A DNA stretch of 32,995 nucleotides from Chloroflexota bacterium (GTDB lineage: Bacteria; Chloroflexota; Limnocylindria; Limnocylindrales; CSP1-4): assembly GCA_017853275.1 (NCBI GenBank), contig JAFMJV010000028.1:1-32995 (forward strand), in the 5' to 3' direction. Below are positions 7,630 to 16,424 of this stretch, piece by piece. Below the pieces are notes generated by a model. The model was not told where the DNA came from. It was given only the letters and a program-made list of their open reading frames with translations, and did no database searches. Both the position numbers and the translations under genes were made by a program. Position 1 is the stretch's first letter. Each line of letters starts with the position of its first letter.

Positions 7630-8555
7630 CCGAGCCCCAGGCGCCCGGCCGCGAGCCCCAGCGCGAGGAGAGCGGAGCCGGCGAGCGCGAGGCGGGCCGT
7701 CCCCCCGAGGACCGGGTTGAGCCGGCGCCGGTCGCTCCCCTCCCCCGCCGCGAGGACCTCGGCGATGAGCGGGGGTGCAAGGGGGATCGCGAGGAGGGCG
7801 AGAAGGGCGCCCGGACGGACGGCGAGGAGTGCGATCGCGACGGGGAAGGCGGCGCCGATCGCGAGCAGGGCGACGTACTCGGCCTGGACGAACCGGTCGC
7901 CGTGGATGACCGCGAGGGTCCGCTTGCCGGCCGCCAGATCGGTGGGGCGGTCCCGGAGGTTGTTCACGACGAGGATCGCGGTGACGAGCGCGCCCACGGG
8001 GATCGCAGCCGCCCAGGCGAGCGGGACGAGGAGCGTCCCGGCCTGGAGGTAGGCGGTCCCCACGACCGCGACGATCCCGAAGAAGAGGAAGACGAAGAGG
8101 TCGCCGAGCCCCCGGTATCCGTAGGGCAACGGCCCGCCGGTATAGAGGAGCGCGGCGAGGATCGCGAGCCCACCCACGACGAGGAGCCCCGGGCCGCCGA
8201 TCGCGACGAGCCCGAGCCCCACGAGGCCTGCGAGGAGGATCGCAAGCCCGATCGCGATCTCCAGCTGGCGGGGGGTGACGAGGCCGGCGGCCGCCACGCG
8301 GAGCGGCCCCTGGCGGTCCGGCGTGTCCGCGCCCTTGCGGAAGTCCGAGAGGTCGTTCGCGAGGTTCGCGACGACCTGGAGGAGGAGGGCGACGGCGAGA
8401 CAGCCCGCGGCGGCCCCCGGGTGGAGGGGGAGCCCGGAGCCGACGGTGACGCCGAGCCCGACGAGGACCGGGGCGACCGCGGCGGGGAGCGTCCGCGGCC
8501 GGATCGCGAGGATCCAGACGCGCAGGGGGGAAGGCCGGGTGGCGGGAGTGGTCAT
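7626..8555 (-). CDS. menA: 1,4-Dihydroxy-2-naphthoate polyprenyltransferase
   Basis: This 309-aa integral membrane prenyltransferase of the UbiA family attaches the polyprenyl tail to DHNA to give demethylmenaquinone. The two Asp-rich Mg/prenyl-diphosphate motifs are present: NLANDLSDFRKGAD near residue 65 and NNLRDRPTDLAAGKRT near residue 200. Eight to nine hydrophobic segments cover the rest. RPRTLPAAVAPVLVG near the N-terminus is typical of MenA. It starts 5 nt after the menB stop and its own stop overlaps the menC start. Confidence 0.94.
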   Translation of the reverse strand: MTTPATRPSPLRVWILAIRPRTLPAAVAPVLVGLGVTVGSGLPLHPGAAAGCLAVALLLQVVANLANDLSDFRKGADTPDRQGPLRVAAAGLVTPRQLEIAIGLAILLAGLVGLGLVAIGGPGLLVVGGLAILAALLYTGGPLPYGYRGLGDLFVFLFFGIVAVVGTAYLQAGTLLVPLAWAAAIPVGALVTAILVVNNLRDRPTDLAAGKRTLAVIHGDRFVQAEYVALLAIGAAFPVAIALLAVRPGALLALLAIPLAPPLIAEVLAAGEGSDRRRLNPVLGGTARLALAGSALLALGLAAGRLGLG

Positions 8556-8560
8556 CGCGG

Positions 8561-9385
8561 TCAGGGGCGGCGCGGGAACTTCCGGTAGTCGGGTGCCCGC
8601 TTCTCGAGGAAGGCGGACGATCCCTCGTGCGCCTCCTCCGTCGTGTAGTAGAGGCCGGTCGTGTGGCCGGCGAACTCCTGCATCCCGGCGAGCCCGTCCG
8701 TGGCCACGAGGAAGGCCGCCTTCAGGAAGCGGATCGCGGTGGGGCTCATCTCCATGATCTCCTCGGCCCAGCGGACCCCCTCGGCCTCCAGCTCATCGAG
8801 CGGCACGACCGCGTTGACGAGCCCCATCTCGAGCGCCTGCTGCGCGTCGTAGCGGCGGCACAGGAACCAGATCTCCTTCGCCTTCTTGTCGCCCACGAGG
8901 CGCGCGAGGAGGCCGATCCCGAAGCCCGCGTCGAAGGAGCCGGTCTTCGGTCCGATCTGGCCGAAGATCGCGTTCTCGGATGCGATCGAGAGGTCGCACA
9001 CGACGTGGAGGACGTGCCCGCCCCCGATCGCGAAGCCGTTGACGAGCGCGATGACGGGGATCGGCAGGGAGCGGATCTGGCGCTGGAGGTCGAGGACGTT
9101 GAGGCGCGCGAGGCCATCGCCGCCCACGTAGCCGCCGTGGCCCTTGGCGCGCAGATCCCCGCCCGCGCAGAAGGCCTTGTCACCCTCGCCGGTGAGGAGG
9201 ACGCAGCCGACGCTCGCGTCGTCCCGGATCCGCGCGAAGGCATCGATCATCTCGCTCACGGTCTCCGGCCGGAAGGCGTTCCGGACCTCGGGGCGGGCGA
9301 TCGTCACCTTGGCGATCCCGGTCCCGGAGTGCTCGTAGCGGATGTCGCCGTACTCGGCGGCGGGGGTCCAGGTGACGCGGCTCAT
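8561..9385 (-). CDS. menB: 1,4-Dihydroxy-2-naphthoyl-CoA synthase
   Basis: This 274-aa crotonase-fold enzyme cyclises o-succinylbenzoyl-CoA to DHNA-CoA. Diagnostic MenB segments are visible: [12 protein letters not shown], the oxyanion-hole region [33 protein letters not shown] carrying the conserved active-site Asp, and a C-terminal [11 protein letters not shown] tail that contributes to the active site of the neighbouring subunit. The frame is open far upstream, but [19 protein letters not shown] is the natural start; its ATG overlaps the menH stop by 4 bp. The length is typical. Confidence 0.95.
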   Translation of the reverse strand: MSRVTWTPAAEYGDIRYEHSGTGIAKVTIARPEVRNAFRPETVSEMIDAFARIRDDASVGCVLLTGEGDKAFCAGGDLRAKGHGGYVGGDGLARLNVLDLQRQIRSLPIPVIALVNGFAIGGGHVLHVVCDLSIASENAIFGQIGPKTGSFDAGFGIGLLARLVGDKKAKEIWFLCRRYDAQQALEMGLVNAVVPLDELEAEGVRWAEEIMEMSPTAIRFLKAAFLVATDGLAGMQEFAGHTTGLYYTTEEAHEGSSAFLEKRAPDYRKFPRRP

Positions 9386-10305
9386 GCGGGGCTCCTCGTG
9401 CTGGCGGGGGTGGTGACCGGGTCGGCGGCGAGCGGACGGAGATCCGGGACGCGGACGGCGCAGGAATCGGCGGAGCAGACCTCCATCGCGTGGACGAGGT
9501 GGGTGGCGAGCTCCCGCCGGAAGCGGTCGGGGTCGGTCCGGTGGACCGCATGGCTCGCCCCCGGGACGATGACGAGCCGGGCACCCGGGATCGCGGCAGC
9601 GACGATCCGCGCCCGATCCGTCCCCGTGGGGTCCCGCTCCCCGGCGAGGACGGTGACAGGGAGAGCAAGCGTGCCGAGCCGGTCGTGGAGCGGCTCCATC
9701 GCCCCCTGGCCCGCGCCGCGCAGGGAGGCGGCGAGCCCCGCCGGGTCGTTCGCCCGGAGCGCCGCGCGGCGCCGGTCGCGCTCCTCGGGCGGCAGCGCAT
9801 CCTCGCCCGCGAAGATCGGGAGCGCCTCCCAGCGATCGGCGAAGGGGCCGATCCCCTCGCGCTCGAGGAGCTCGGCGAGCGCCGCGTCCGCTGCGCGCCG
9901 CTCGGCGCGGGCGGCCGGGTCCGCGATCCCCGCGGACGGGCTCTCGAGGAAGAGCGAGCGGACGAGCTCGGGCGCGTCGAGCGCGAGCCGGAGGGCGATG
10001 CGCGCCCCGAAGGAGTACCCCACGAGGTGGAGGGAGGCGATCCCTTCGGCGCGCAGGAGGGCGGCGAGATCCGCTGCCTGCCGCTCCACGGCATGGCGCG
10101 CCGGATCGGCGGGCCGCGCCGAGCCCCCGTGACCGAGAAGGTCGGGCCGGAGGACACGGGTGAGCCGGACGAGCGCGGGGAGGAAGGGGTCCCACTCCGC
10201 GCCGGAGCCCGCGAAGCCGTGAAGGAGGATGAGCTCGGCGCCGCGGCCGTCGTCCCGGAGGCGGATCCGCAGGCCGTCCGCCGTGGTGAGGTCCCGCGCG
10301 GTCAT
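9382..10305 (-). CDS. menH: SHCHC synthase, alpha/beta hydrolase
   Basis: This 307-aa alpha/beta hydrolase-fold lyase would eliminate pyruvate from SEPHCHC to form SHCHC. The nucleophile elbow is [12 protein letters not shown]: the GYSxGxR pattern keeps the arginine that follows the elbow in characterised MenH enzymes. An [10 protein letters not shown] oxyanion segment precedes it, GERDPTG carries the likely Asp and PGASHAVH the His. A C-terminal tail of about 35 residues (from MEVCSADSC) is longer than usual. Only the part from [12 protein letters not shown] is real; the frame is open further upstream inside menD. The ATG overlaps the menD stop by 4 bp. Confidence 0.87.
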   Translation of the reverse strand: MTARDLTTADGLRIRLRDDGRGAELILLHGFAGSGAEWDPFLPALVRLTRVLRPDLLGHGGSARPADPARHAVERQAADLAALLRAEGIASLHLVGYSFGARIALRLALDAPELVRSLFLESPSAGIADPAARAERRAADAALAELLEREGIGPFADRWEALPIFAGEDALPPEERDRRRAALRANDPAGLAASLRGAGQGAMEPLHDRLGTLALPVTVLAGERDPTGTDRARIVAAAIPGARLVIVPGASHAVHRTDPDRFRRELATHLVHAMEVCSADSCAVRVPDLRPLAADPVTTPASTRSPA

Positions 10306-12077
10306 CCGCCGCCCCCGTCGCCGAGCGCGGCGGCGGCCACCGCCGCGGCCTCCCGGTGGAGCCCCACGTTCCCTGCACGGTCGCTGCGGAAGAGGACGAC
10401 CCGGATCCCGGGGCTCCGGTCGGCGAGCGCACCGGCGAGGTCGGCCCGGAGCGTGGCCGGCGTGGCGACCGTGACGCTCGCCCCATGCCCGCGCGCGAGG
10501 GCGGCGAGATCGATCCCGTGCGGCGTCCCGAAGAGCCGCTCGAAGGCCTGCGGGAGCCCCACCTCCGGCCGGTCCGTGGCGGCCTGGGGGAGGAAGGAGA
10601 AGATCCCGCCGCCGTCGTTGTCGATCACGAGGATCGTGAGCGCGACCCCGGCGAGGCGCGCGGAGACGAGCGCCCCCACATCGTGGAGGAAGGCGACATC
10701 GCCGGTGACGAGAAGGGCAGGCCCCGGACCCGCGAGCGCCGCGCCCACCGCCGCCGAGGTGACCCCGTCGATCCCGTTCGCCCCACGGCTGGAGAGGATG
10801 CGGAGCGCGCGTGGCGAGGCGGGGAGCCAGCCGTCCAGGTCGCGCACGGGCATCGAGCTGCCGACCCAGAGGAGCCCGCCGTCCGGGAGAAGGTCCGGCA
10901 CGAGGAGGAAGGGGCTCCCCTCGAAGGGCTCGGAGAGCTCCGCGTGCCAGGCGAGGAGGGCGCCATCCGCGCGCGCGTCCGCCGCGTGCCAGGCGGCGAG
11001 CCAGCTCGCGTCCGCCGCACCCCGGGCGCGGACGCGCTCCGCGAGCGCATGGAGGGTCGCCGGGGGATCGGCATGGAGGAAGAGCGCCGGGACGAGCGCC
11101 GCCTCCCGCCAACCCGCATCCCCGTCCACGATCCAGGTCTCCGGCCGCACGCGCGCAAGGAGATCCGTGGCCGGCTTCCCGGTGGGCATCGCGCCGGTGC
11201 GCAGGACGAGCGACGGAGCGTGGGCGTCGATCCACGGCCCCGGCCGGAGGACCTGGTCGCCGCGCGTGATGAGGGCGCTCCGGTCGTGCGGTCCGGCGCG
11301 CAGCCCGGAGAGCGGGTCGGCCACGATCGGCCAGCCCGCTGCGGCGGCGAGCGCGGCAAGCGCGGCGGGGAGCTCCGGGTCGTCATCCGGGCCGGCGAGG
11401 AGCAGGCCGCGCGGGGTCGCAGCGATCCGCCGCGCGAGCTCGTCCAGGGTCGCGGCGTCGAGCGTGCGGCTGCCCACGATCGCCCGGAGATAGGGGGCAT
11501 CCGCGAGCGCGGGATCCGGCCCGAGCGGCCCGGACGGGACGAGCGGCTCCCGGTACGGCAGGTCCAGGTGGACGGGCCCCGCGCCGCGCGGGCCCGCGAC
11601 CGCCTCCGCGACCGCGCGCCCCGCGAGCCAGCGGAGGTGGGCGAGCATCTGCGGCGAATCATCCGGGACCGGCGCCTCGGCGGCCCAGCGGACGTGGCTC
11701 CCGAAGATCCCCACCTGGTCGATCGTCTGGGGCGCTCCCCGGTCCCGCAGCTCGGCCGGGCGATCCGCGGTGAGGAGGAGGAGCGGCACGCGGGCGAGCG
11801 ACGCCTCCGCCACCGCCGGGAGGAGCTCCGCGACGGCGGTCCCGGAGGTGACGACCACGGCGACCGGTCGGCGGGCGGCCCGGGCGAGACCGAGCGCGGC
11901 GAAGGCCGCGGAGCGCTCATCGAGGAGGACGGTGAGGCGGAGCGCATCATGGGCGGCCACCGCGAGCGCGAGCGGGGTGGAGCGCGACCCCGGTGCGAGG
12001 ATGACGTCGCGGACGCCGGCGCGGACGAGCTCCTCCACGAAGGCGCGCACGGAGCGGGTGAGGGCATCCGGGCTCAT
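10302..12077 (-). CDS. menD: SEPHCHC synthase, ThDP-dependent
   Basis: This 591-aa thiamine-diphosphate enzyme adds succinic semialdehyde, formed from 2-oxoglutarate, to isochorismate. The N-terminal segment [14 protein letters not shown] is characteristic of MenD, and the ThDP-activating glutamate is E54 in [10 protein letters not shown]. The Mg/ThDP-binding region appears as [14 protein letters not shown] followed by [14 protein letters not shown], closely matching the family. The real start is [10 protein letters not shown], whose ATG overlaps the menF stop by 4 bp; the longer open frame is a shadow of menF. Confidence 0.95.
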   Translation of the reverse strand: MSPDALTRSVRAFVEELVRAGVRDVILAPGSRSTPLALAVAAHDALRLTVLLDERSAAFAALGLARAARRPVAVVVTSGTAVAELLPAVAEASLARVPLLLLTADRPAELRDRGAPQTIDQVGIFGSHVRWAAEAPVPDDSPQMLAHLRWLAGRAVAEAVAGPRGAGPVHLDLPYREPLVPSGPLGPDPALADAPYLRAIVGSRTLDAATLDELARRIAATPRGLLLAGPDDDPELPAALAALAAAAGWPIVADPLSGLRAGPHDRSALITRGDQVLRPGPWIDAHAPSLVLRTGAMPTGKPATDLLARVRPETWIVDGDAGWREAALVPALFLHADPPATLHALAERVRARGAADASWLAAWHAADARADGALLAWHAELSEPFEGSPFLLVPDLLPDGGLLWVGSSMPVRDLDGWLPASPRALRILSSRGANGIDGVTSAAVGAALAGPGPALLVTGDVAFLHDVGALVSARLAGVALTILVIDNDGGGIFSFLPQAATDRPEVGLPQAFERLFGTPHGIDLAALARGHGASVTVATPATLRADLAGALADRSPGIRVVLFRSDRAGNVGLHREAAAVAAAALGDGGGG

Positions 12078-13480
12078 CGCACCTCCCCGATCCCGAGCGC
12101 TCCGAGCATCGGGCGCAGCTTGAGCCGCGATTCCTCCCACTCCCGGGCGGGGTCGGAATCGGCGACGATCCCGCAGCCCGCGAAGAGCCACGCCCGATCG
12201 CCGTCCAGGACCCCGCAGCGGAGGGCGACCATCAGCTCACCGTCCCCGTCCGGCGCGACCCAGCCCACGGGGCCGGCATACCAGCCGCGGTCGAAGCCCT
12301 CGTGCTCCTCGATCGCCGCGAGGGCGGGCTCGAGCGGGGTCCCCGCCACTGCCGGCGTGGGGTGGAGGGCGCCGGCGAGCAGGAGGACGCCGGCACGCTC
12401 GTGAAGTCGGCCCTCGACCGGGGTGACGAGGTGCTGGAGGTCACGGAGAGGGAGGATCCCCGGGCCGGGGGCGAGCTCGAGGCGCTCGGCGAGCGGGGCG
12501 AGGCGCTCCCGGAGCGCCGCCACGACGAGCGCGTGCTCCTCGCGGTCCTTGTCCGAGCCGAGGAGCGCGGCCGCGAGCATCGCGTCCTCCGCCGGCGTCG
12601 CGCCGCGACGGGTGGAGCCCGCGATCGCCACGGTCCGGAAGGCGCGGCCATCCACGCGGGCGAGACGCTCCGGGGTGCCGCCGAGGAAGGTCTGCCCGCT
12701 GCGATGGAAGGCGAAGAGTGCCGCTTCCGGGGCGGAGGCGGCGAGCCGGCCGAGGATCGTGGCGAGCCCGGGGAGGGAGGCGCCCTCCAGGGCGGTCCGG
12801 CGCGCGAGGACGACCTTGTCCAGGCGACCGCGCCCCACGGCACCGGCGAGGAGCCCCACGAGCCGGTCCCATTCCGCGCGGGCCGGCAGGGAGGTGATCG
12901 CGGCGGCCGCGCGATCGCCGTCCTCGGAGCCCGCCACGGACCGGGCGGCGGCGGAGAGCCGCTCCCAGCGGCCGGCGAGGGCCGCGAAGGTGGTCTCCCC
13001 GGCCGGCAGGGTGGCGGTGAGCGTGGCCTGCCCTCCGACGACCGCGACGATCAGCTCCGGGAGGACGAGGGAGGCGGCGCCGAAGGGCGCCCACGGGTCC
13101 TCCGCTGCGGGGACCCGCCCGGTGAAGCCGAGCCCGCCGAGGAGGAGCGGACCGGCCGGTGCCGAGCGCCCGGCGCTCGCGGCAGCGAGATCGTCCGCGA
13201 GCGCCGCCCAGGCCGTGGATGCCTCCGCGAAGCGCCCCGGTCCTGCGGCCTCCACCGCCCACGCGCGGCCGATCCCGGCGAGCGCGACACCGTCCGCGGG
13301 CCGGGCCCACGCGACCGTCTCCTCTCCGGCCGCGATCGCCGCCTCCGCGATCGCCACCGGATCCGGGAGCGGGCCGGGGAGATCGATCGTGACGGAGCGG
13401 AGCCGATGACCGGGTGTCGCGGCGGCGAGCGCGGCGGCCAGCCCGGTCGCGGCGCCCGGGCGGGGAAGGGTCGTGGTCAT
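12074..13480 (-). CDS. menF: Isochorismate synthase
   Basis: This 468-aa enzyme isomerises chorismate to isochorismate, the committed step to menaquinone. The C-terminal chorismate-binding domain is recognisable: GRLDKVVLARRT with the general-base lysine K222, TFLGGTPERLARVDG, VAIAGSTRRGATPAEDA, LGSDKDREEHALVV, and the final GCGIVADSDPAREWEESRLKL. The roughly 200-residue N-terminal half is Ala-rich and less conserved. The protein could in principle serve siderophore synthesis, but adjacency to menD makes menaquinone clear. Its ATG overlaps the tetR stop by 4 bp, so its translation is coupled to the regulator. Confidence 0.93.
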   Translation of the reverse strand: MTTTLPRPGAATGLAAALAAATPGHRLRSVTIDLPGPLPDPVAIAEAAIAAGEETVAWARPADGVALAGIGRAWAVEAAGPGRFAEASTAWAALADDLAAASAGRSAPAGPLLLGGLGFTGRVPAAEDPWAPFGAASLVLPELIVAVVGGQATLTATLPAGETTFAALAGRWERLSAAARSVAGSEDGDRAAAAITSLPARAEWDRLVGLLAGAVGRGRLDKVVLARRTALEGASLPGLATILGRLAASAPEAALFAFHRSGQTFLGGTPERLARVDGRAFRTVAIAGSTRRGATPAEDAMLAAALLGSDKDREEHALVVAALRERLAPLAERLELAPGPGILPLRDLQHLVTPVEGRLHERAGVLLLAGALHPTPAVAGTPLEPALAAIEEHEGFDRGWYAGPVGWVAPDGDGELMVALRCGVLDGDRAWLFAGCGIVADSDPAREWEESRLKLRPMLGALGIGEVR

Positions 13481-14145
13481 CCTGCCGCTCCCGGGAAGAT
13501 GGAAGGGGCAGCGGGGGCGGGCACCTGACCGATCCGCTCCTCCGTGACCCCGACGCTCCGGAGGAGGAGGGCGCGGAGGGCCGGGTAGGCGTCCTCGAGC
13601 CGGCCCGGCTCCTCGGCGTTCAGCCAGCGGCCCACGACCTCGTTGAGGGCACCGAACCAGGCGATGCTCGCGACGCGCGTGTCGCACGGCGGGATGACCC
13701 CTTCCCGGACCGCCGCGTCCAGGTGCTCCGCGATGAGGCGCGCGAAGCGGTCGTGGAGCGCGTCCGCCTCGGCCTGGAAGACCCGTCCGGCACCGATGAC
13801 ATCGAGGAAGAGGAGGCGCGCCATCGTCCGGTGGCCCGCGAAGGTGGCGAGGACGGTCCGGAGGGCGACCTCCGCGCGGGCGATCGGGTCGCTCTCCGCG
13901 GCGACGGCGCGCTCGACCTTCGCGACGAGCTTGTCGCCGGTCGTGCGCATCAGCTCCCGGAAGATCGACTCCTTGGTGGGGAAGTGGAAGTAGACGCCGC
14001 CCTTGGAGGTCTCGGCGGCGGCCGCGATCTCGTCCATCGAGGCGTCCCGGTAGCCGGCGCGCGCGAAGGTGCCGAAGGCCGCGTCGAGGATCCGCTCGCG
14101 GCGGCTCCGGCTCTGCTCGCCCGGGTCGGGCGTCCGGCTGGGCAT
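13477..14145 (-). CDS. TetR-family regulator heading the men operon
   Basis: This 222-aa protein has a TetR N-terminal HTH: RRERILDAAFGTFARAGYRDASMDEIAAAAETSKGGVYFHFPTKESIFRELM (about residues 15-66). A variable helical ligand-binding domain of about 150 residues follows. The start MPSRTPDPGEQ is preferred over the long open frame upstream because it follows a GGAGG (12 nt spacing) and sits just after a palindromic operator. Its stop overlaps the menF start, so regulator and pathway share one transcript. The likely role is autorepression together with control of menaquinone synthesis. The ligand is unknown; a quinone, a fatty acid or an acyl-CoA would all fit the family. Confidence 0.9.
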   Translation of the reverse strand: MPSRTPDPGEQSRSRRERILDAAFGTFARAGYRDASMDEIAAAAETSKGGVYFHFPTKESIFRELMRTTGDKLVAKVERAVAAESDPIARAEVALRTVLATFAGHRTMARLLFLDVIGAGRVFQAEADALHDRFARLIAEHLDAAVREGVIPPCDTRVASIAWFGALNEVVGRWLNAEEPGRLEDAYPALRALLLRSVGVTEERIGQVPAPAAPSIFPGAAG

Positions 14146-14173
14146 CGGGCCTCGGGACCTCCAGCGCTCATCG

Positions 14174-14195
14174 ACCGACCGACCGGTCGGTCGGT
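14174..14195. promoter_or_regulatory. TetR-type operator, 22-bp perfect palindrome
   Basis: The left half is ACCGACCGACC (14174-14184) and the right half is its exact complement (14185-14195). The site is an iterated ACCG/CGGT motif. It ends 28 nt before the tetR start codon and begins 8 nt downstream of the minus-strand -10 box, so a bound repressor would cover the start of the transcript. This half-site type is typical of TetR-family operators. Confidence 0.85.
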
Positions 14196-14203
14196 TCGCT
14201 CCG

Positions 14204-14209
14204 ATCGTA
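14204..14209 (-). promoter_or_regulatory. -10 box (TACGAT) for the tetR-men operon
   Basis: TACGAT on the minus strand lies just upstream of the palindromic operator, and transcription would start about at its upstream edge. No clear -35 hexamer is visible. Confidence 0.5.
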
Positions 14210-14250
14210 TCCCGTACGCGCCGGACGGGTCGCCGGATGGGGGTGGGCGG

Positions 14251-14256
14251 TAGGAT
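14251..14256 (+). promoter_or_regulatory. -10 box (TAGGAT) for the secreted protein gene
   Basis: TAGGAT lies 39 nt before the ATG at 14290, giving a leader of roughly 25 nt that carries a strong GGAGGGA ribosome-binding site at 14281-14287. Unlike many neighbours, this gene therefore looks leadered. Confidence 0.4.
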
Positions 14257-14289
14257 GCCGGGGTCGGAGCGACACGGGATGGAGGGACG

Positions 14290-15387
14290 ATGACGATGCG
14301 AGCCGGAAGGATCCACGGGCGGGGCGTCGCCCTCGCGCTCACCCTCGCGACCGCGACGCTCGGCTTCGCGGGGTCTCCCGCGCTCGCCGGTCCCTTCGTC
14401 GGCTTCTCCGTGACCATCGGACAGGCGAGCTTCGAGGGGACCGCGAACGCGAGCACCACCTTCGAGGTGATCGTCACGGGGAAGGACGGGGCGGAGAAGG
14501 GTCGCGAGACGGTCACGGCGGATGCGGACGGGGACTGGTCCTTCCCGGGTGGGCTCGACGCGAACGTGGAGGTCGGTGACGTCTTCCGGGCGAAGTCCGG
14601 TCAGTCCACGATCGAGCGCTTCACGGTGCCCGTCCTCTCCGTCGCCGGGGACCGGGTCGCCGACCGGGTCTCGGGACGCGCGCCGGCCGGGTCGATCCTC
14701 TCGGTCGGGCTCGTCCTCTGCCCCGTGGCGGGCGCGAGCAGCGACCTGTGTAGCGCGACGAGCCCGGTCGAGGTCACGTCGAACGCCCGGGGCCGCTGGG
14801 CGCTTGACCTGAGCGGTTCCGCCCCGGACGGCGGAGACGGGATCCGTGCGGTCTGGGTGAGCGGGCGTGACCGGGTGACGATCCCGGCCATCTTCCCCTC
14901 CCTCGTCGTCACCCCGGGGGCCGCGCGCCTGGAGGGGATCTTCCGCCCCGAGGCACGGACGAGCGCGACGCTCGAGCGCGGGGGCCAGGTCGCGGCCCGC
15001 GCCCGGATCCGCGGCTTCGGCTGGTATGGCGTCATCTACACGCTCCTGCGCGACGCCGGCGGGGCACCGGAGAAGGTCCGCGTGGGTGACCGGGTGAGCG
15101 CGGGGATCGCCGGGGATGCCCGGCTCCGGGTGCGCGCGATCTCGGCCACGGTGACCGAGTCGAGCGCGGCGGCCACCGGGACCTGCCTCCCGAACGGCGC
15201 GGGCGTCATCCAGGGCCGGCTCACGGCGATCGGCTCCTACTTCGCCGTCGCATTCACGGCGGACGCTACGGGTGACTGGTCCGCCACCCTCCCGTCGCCC
15301 GCCCTGGCCGGCGCTTCGTGGTCCCTCCTCTGCGCCACGCCGGCGGGCGACGTCCTCCGCACCACCGGGGAGATCCCGCTCCCCTGA
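14290..15387 (+). CDS. Secreted protein with Ig-like repeat character, function unknown
   Basis: This 365-aa protein has a clear Sec signal peptide (basic MTMRAGRIHGRG, hydrophobic LALTLATATLGFAG, cleavage near SPALAG). The mature part is rich in Val, Thr, Ser and Gly, with beta-sandwich character. Three segments contain an ADADGDWSF / NARGRWALDL / ADATGDWSATLP pattern, the kind of strand-turn motif seen in bacterial Ig-like surface domains. Paired cysteines occur (CPVAGASSDLC; later CLPNG and LLCAT). There is no anchor or lipobox, so it is probably exported to the cell surface or medium. A GGAGGGA site sits directly upstream. It diverges from tetR and I do not recognise its family. Confidence 0.75.
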   Translation: MTMRAGRIHGRGVALALTLATATLGFAGSPALAGPFVGFSVTIGQASFEGTANASTTFEVIVTGKDGAEKGRETVTADADGDWSFPGGLDANVEVGDVFRAKSGQSTIERFTVPVLSVAGDRVADRVSGRAPAGSILSVGLVLCPVAGASSDLCSATSPVEVTSNARGRWALDLSGSAPDGGDGIRAVWVSGRDRVTIPAIFPSLVVTPGAARLEGIFRPEARTSATLERGGQVAARARIRGFGWYGVIYTLLRDAGGAPEKVRVGDRVSAGIAGDARLRVRAISATVTESSAAATGTCLPNGAGVIQGRLTAIGSYFAVAFTADATGDWSATLPSPALAGASWSLLCATPAGDVLRTTGEIPLP

Positions 15388-15472
15388 CCCGGGCGCGCGT
15401 CCCGCCGCCCATCCGAACGGGCGTTCGGGTCGCGCGCTGCACGACGGCGACACGCGGCCCACGCGCGGCCGG

Positions 15473-15478
15473 TACGAT
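15473..15478 (+). promoter_or_regulatory. -10 box (TACGAT) upstream of the aquaporin leader ORF
   Basis: TACGAT begins 14 nt before an ATG at 15487 that opens a short ORF, and 97 nt before the aquaporin ATG. It is the only good TAnnnT box in the 182-nt gap. The spacing matches the other leaderless starts in this window. Confidence 0.45.
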
Positions 15479-15486
15479 GAGCCACC

Positions 15487-15579
15487 ATGGCACTGCCGCG
15501 ATGTCCGCGGCCGGCCGCGCGTGCGCGCGCCGGGGAGCGCGCGCCGGAACGGGAGGGTGATCGATCACCATGGCGCTGA
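15487..15579 (+). CDS. Possible 30-aa leader ORF overlapping the aquaporin start
   Basis: The ORF starts at ATG 15487, encodes 30 residues beginning MALPRCPRPAARARAG, and ends at a TGA (15577-15579) inside the aquaporin reading frame, overlapping its ATG by 10 nt. Its placement 14 nt after a TACGAT box would allow leaderless translation and coupling to the aquaporin. The composition is just what GC-rich DNA gives by chance, so the peptide itself may be meaningless. Confidence 0.3.
   Translation: MALPRCPRPAARARAGERAPEREGDRSPWR
15556..15569. promoter_or_regulatory. 14-bp perfect palindrome between RBS and aquaporin start
   Basis: GGTGATCGATCACC is a perfect palindrome whose last base abuts the aquaporin ATG. 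Its left end overlaps the GGGAGGGTGA ribosome-binding site (15551-15560). It could be an operator or an RNA hairpin hiding the RBS. Confidence 0.45.
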
Positions 15580-16235
15580 ACTGGAAGAAGCTCGTCGCCG
15601 AGCTTTTCGGCACCTTCGGTTTCCTGTGGGTCGGCTACATGTCCGTTGCGGCGTTCAACCAGCCGGGTGTGACCGCGCCGGGCCTCCTCGTCGTCCCCTT
15701 CGCCTTCGGCCTCGGCCTGCTCGCCGCGATCTTCTGCTTCGGCCACATCTCCGGCGGCCACTACAACCCCGCGGTGACGATCGCGATGGCGCTGGACAAG
15801 CGGATCGAGATCCCGGAGGCGATCGGCTACATCGTCGCCCAGGTGATCGGCGCGGTCGGCGCGGGGCTCCTCGTCATGCTCACGATCAGCCAGGGCGTCG
15901 TGGCCGCGGGCATCACGCGGCCCGGCGAGGGGATCACGGAGATCTCCGCGGTGATCATCGAGGCGGTCGGCACCTTCGGCTTCCTCCTCGTCATCCTCGC
16001 GGTGACCAGGAAGGCCCCCGCGATCGCGGGCCTCGTCATCCCCTTCGCGCTCATCGCGCTCCACTTCGCGATGGCCACGATCACCGGTGCGTCGGTCAAC
16101 CCGGCCCGGAGCCTCGGCTCGGCGCTCGTGGGCGGCGACCTCGCCCACATCTGGATCTACATCGTGGGTCCGGTGATCGGCGCGGTCATCGCGTTCCTCG
16201 TCTGGCGCTTCATCGCGAACGACGAGGCTGCCTGA
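15570..16235 (+). CDS. Aquaporin / MIP family channel
   Basis: This 221-aa protein has six hydrophobic helices and both pore-forming half-helix motifs: SGGHYNPAVT in the first half and GASVNPARSLG in the second. Aligned on E. coli AqpZ, the aromatic/arginine filter positions read Phe (20 residues before the first NPA Asn), His (in LIALHF), Ala (AqpZ has Thr) and Arg (NPAR). This F-H-A-R set is narrow and close to water-selective aquaporins rather than glycerol facilitators. An RBS (GGGAGGGTGA) lies upstream, inside a palindrome. The gene stands alone between the secreted protein and tRNA-Arg. Confidence 0.93.
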   Translation: MALNWKKLVAELFGTFGFLWVGYMSVAAFNQPGVTAPGLLVVPFAFGLGLLAAIFCFGHISGGHYNPAVTIAMALDKRIEIPEAIGYIVAQVIGAVGAGLLVMLTISQGVVAAGITRPGEGITEISAVIIEAVGTFGFLLVILAVTRKAPAIAGLVIPFALIALHFAMATITGASVNPARSLGSALVGGDLAHIWIYIVGPVIGAVIAFLVWRFIANDEAA

Positions 16236-16243
16236 CGGACGCG

Positions 16244-16262
16244 CGCCGGCGCTGCGCCGGCG
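16244..16262. terminator. Short GC hairpin after the aquaporin gene
   Basis: CGCCGGC (16244-16250) pairs with GCCGGCG (16256-16262) around a 5-nt loop, 8 nt past the aquaporin stop. It has no T run and may act together with the larger hairpin at 16278. Confidence 0.35.
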
Positions 16263-16277
16263 GCTGCACGGGATCCC

Positions 16278-16313
16278 TTCGGCCGGTGCCCGCTCCCCGG
16301 GGCGCCGGCCGAG
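16278..16313. terminator. Hairpin terminator between aquaporin and tRNA-Arg
   Basis: A 14-bp stem (16278-16291 with 16300-16313, containing G-T wobbles) encloses an 8-nt loop. It lies downstream of the aquaporin on the plus strand and downstream of tRNA-Arg on the minus strand, so it can serve both convergent units. Confidence 0.55.
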
Positions 16314-16339
16314 CCATCTCCCGGGGATGGCGGGGCGTC

Positions 16340-16416
16340 TGGCGTCCCCGGCAGGATTCGAACCCGCGACCGGCCGCTTAGAAGGCGGCTGCTCTATCCG
16401 GCTGAGCTACGGGGAC
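16340..16416 (-). tRNA. tRNA-Arg (anticodon TCT)
   Basis: The cloverleaf can be read on the minus strand: acceptor GTCCCCG with CGGGGAC, D-arm region TAGCTCAGCCGGATAGAGC, anticodon stem GCCGC/GCGGC around the loop CTTCTAA (anticodon TCT, codon AGA), and T-loop GTTCGAATC. Discriminator G is followed by an encoded CCA. AGA is rare in this GC-rich genome, so this is a minor-codon tRNA. Confidence 0.96.
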
Positions 16417-16424
16417 GCCTCCCG

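Noticed and set aside
14146..15462. Open upstream extension of the tetR frame (about 440 extra codons)
   Set aside because: It runs antisense through the secreted protein gene and the operator. The TetR HTH begins normally after the ATG at 14145.
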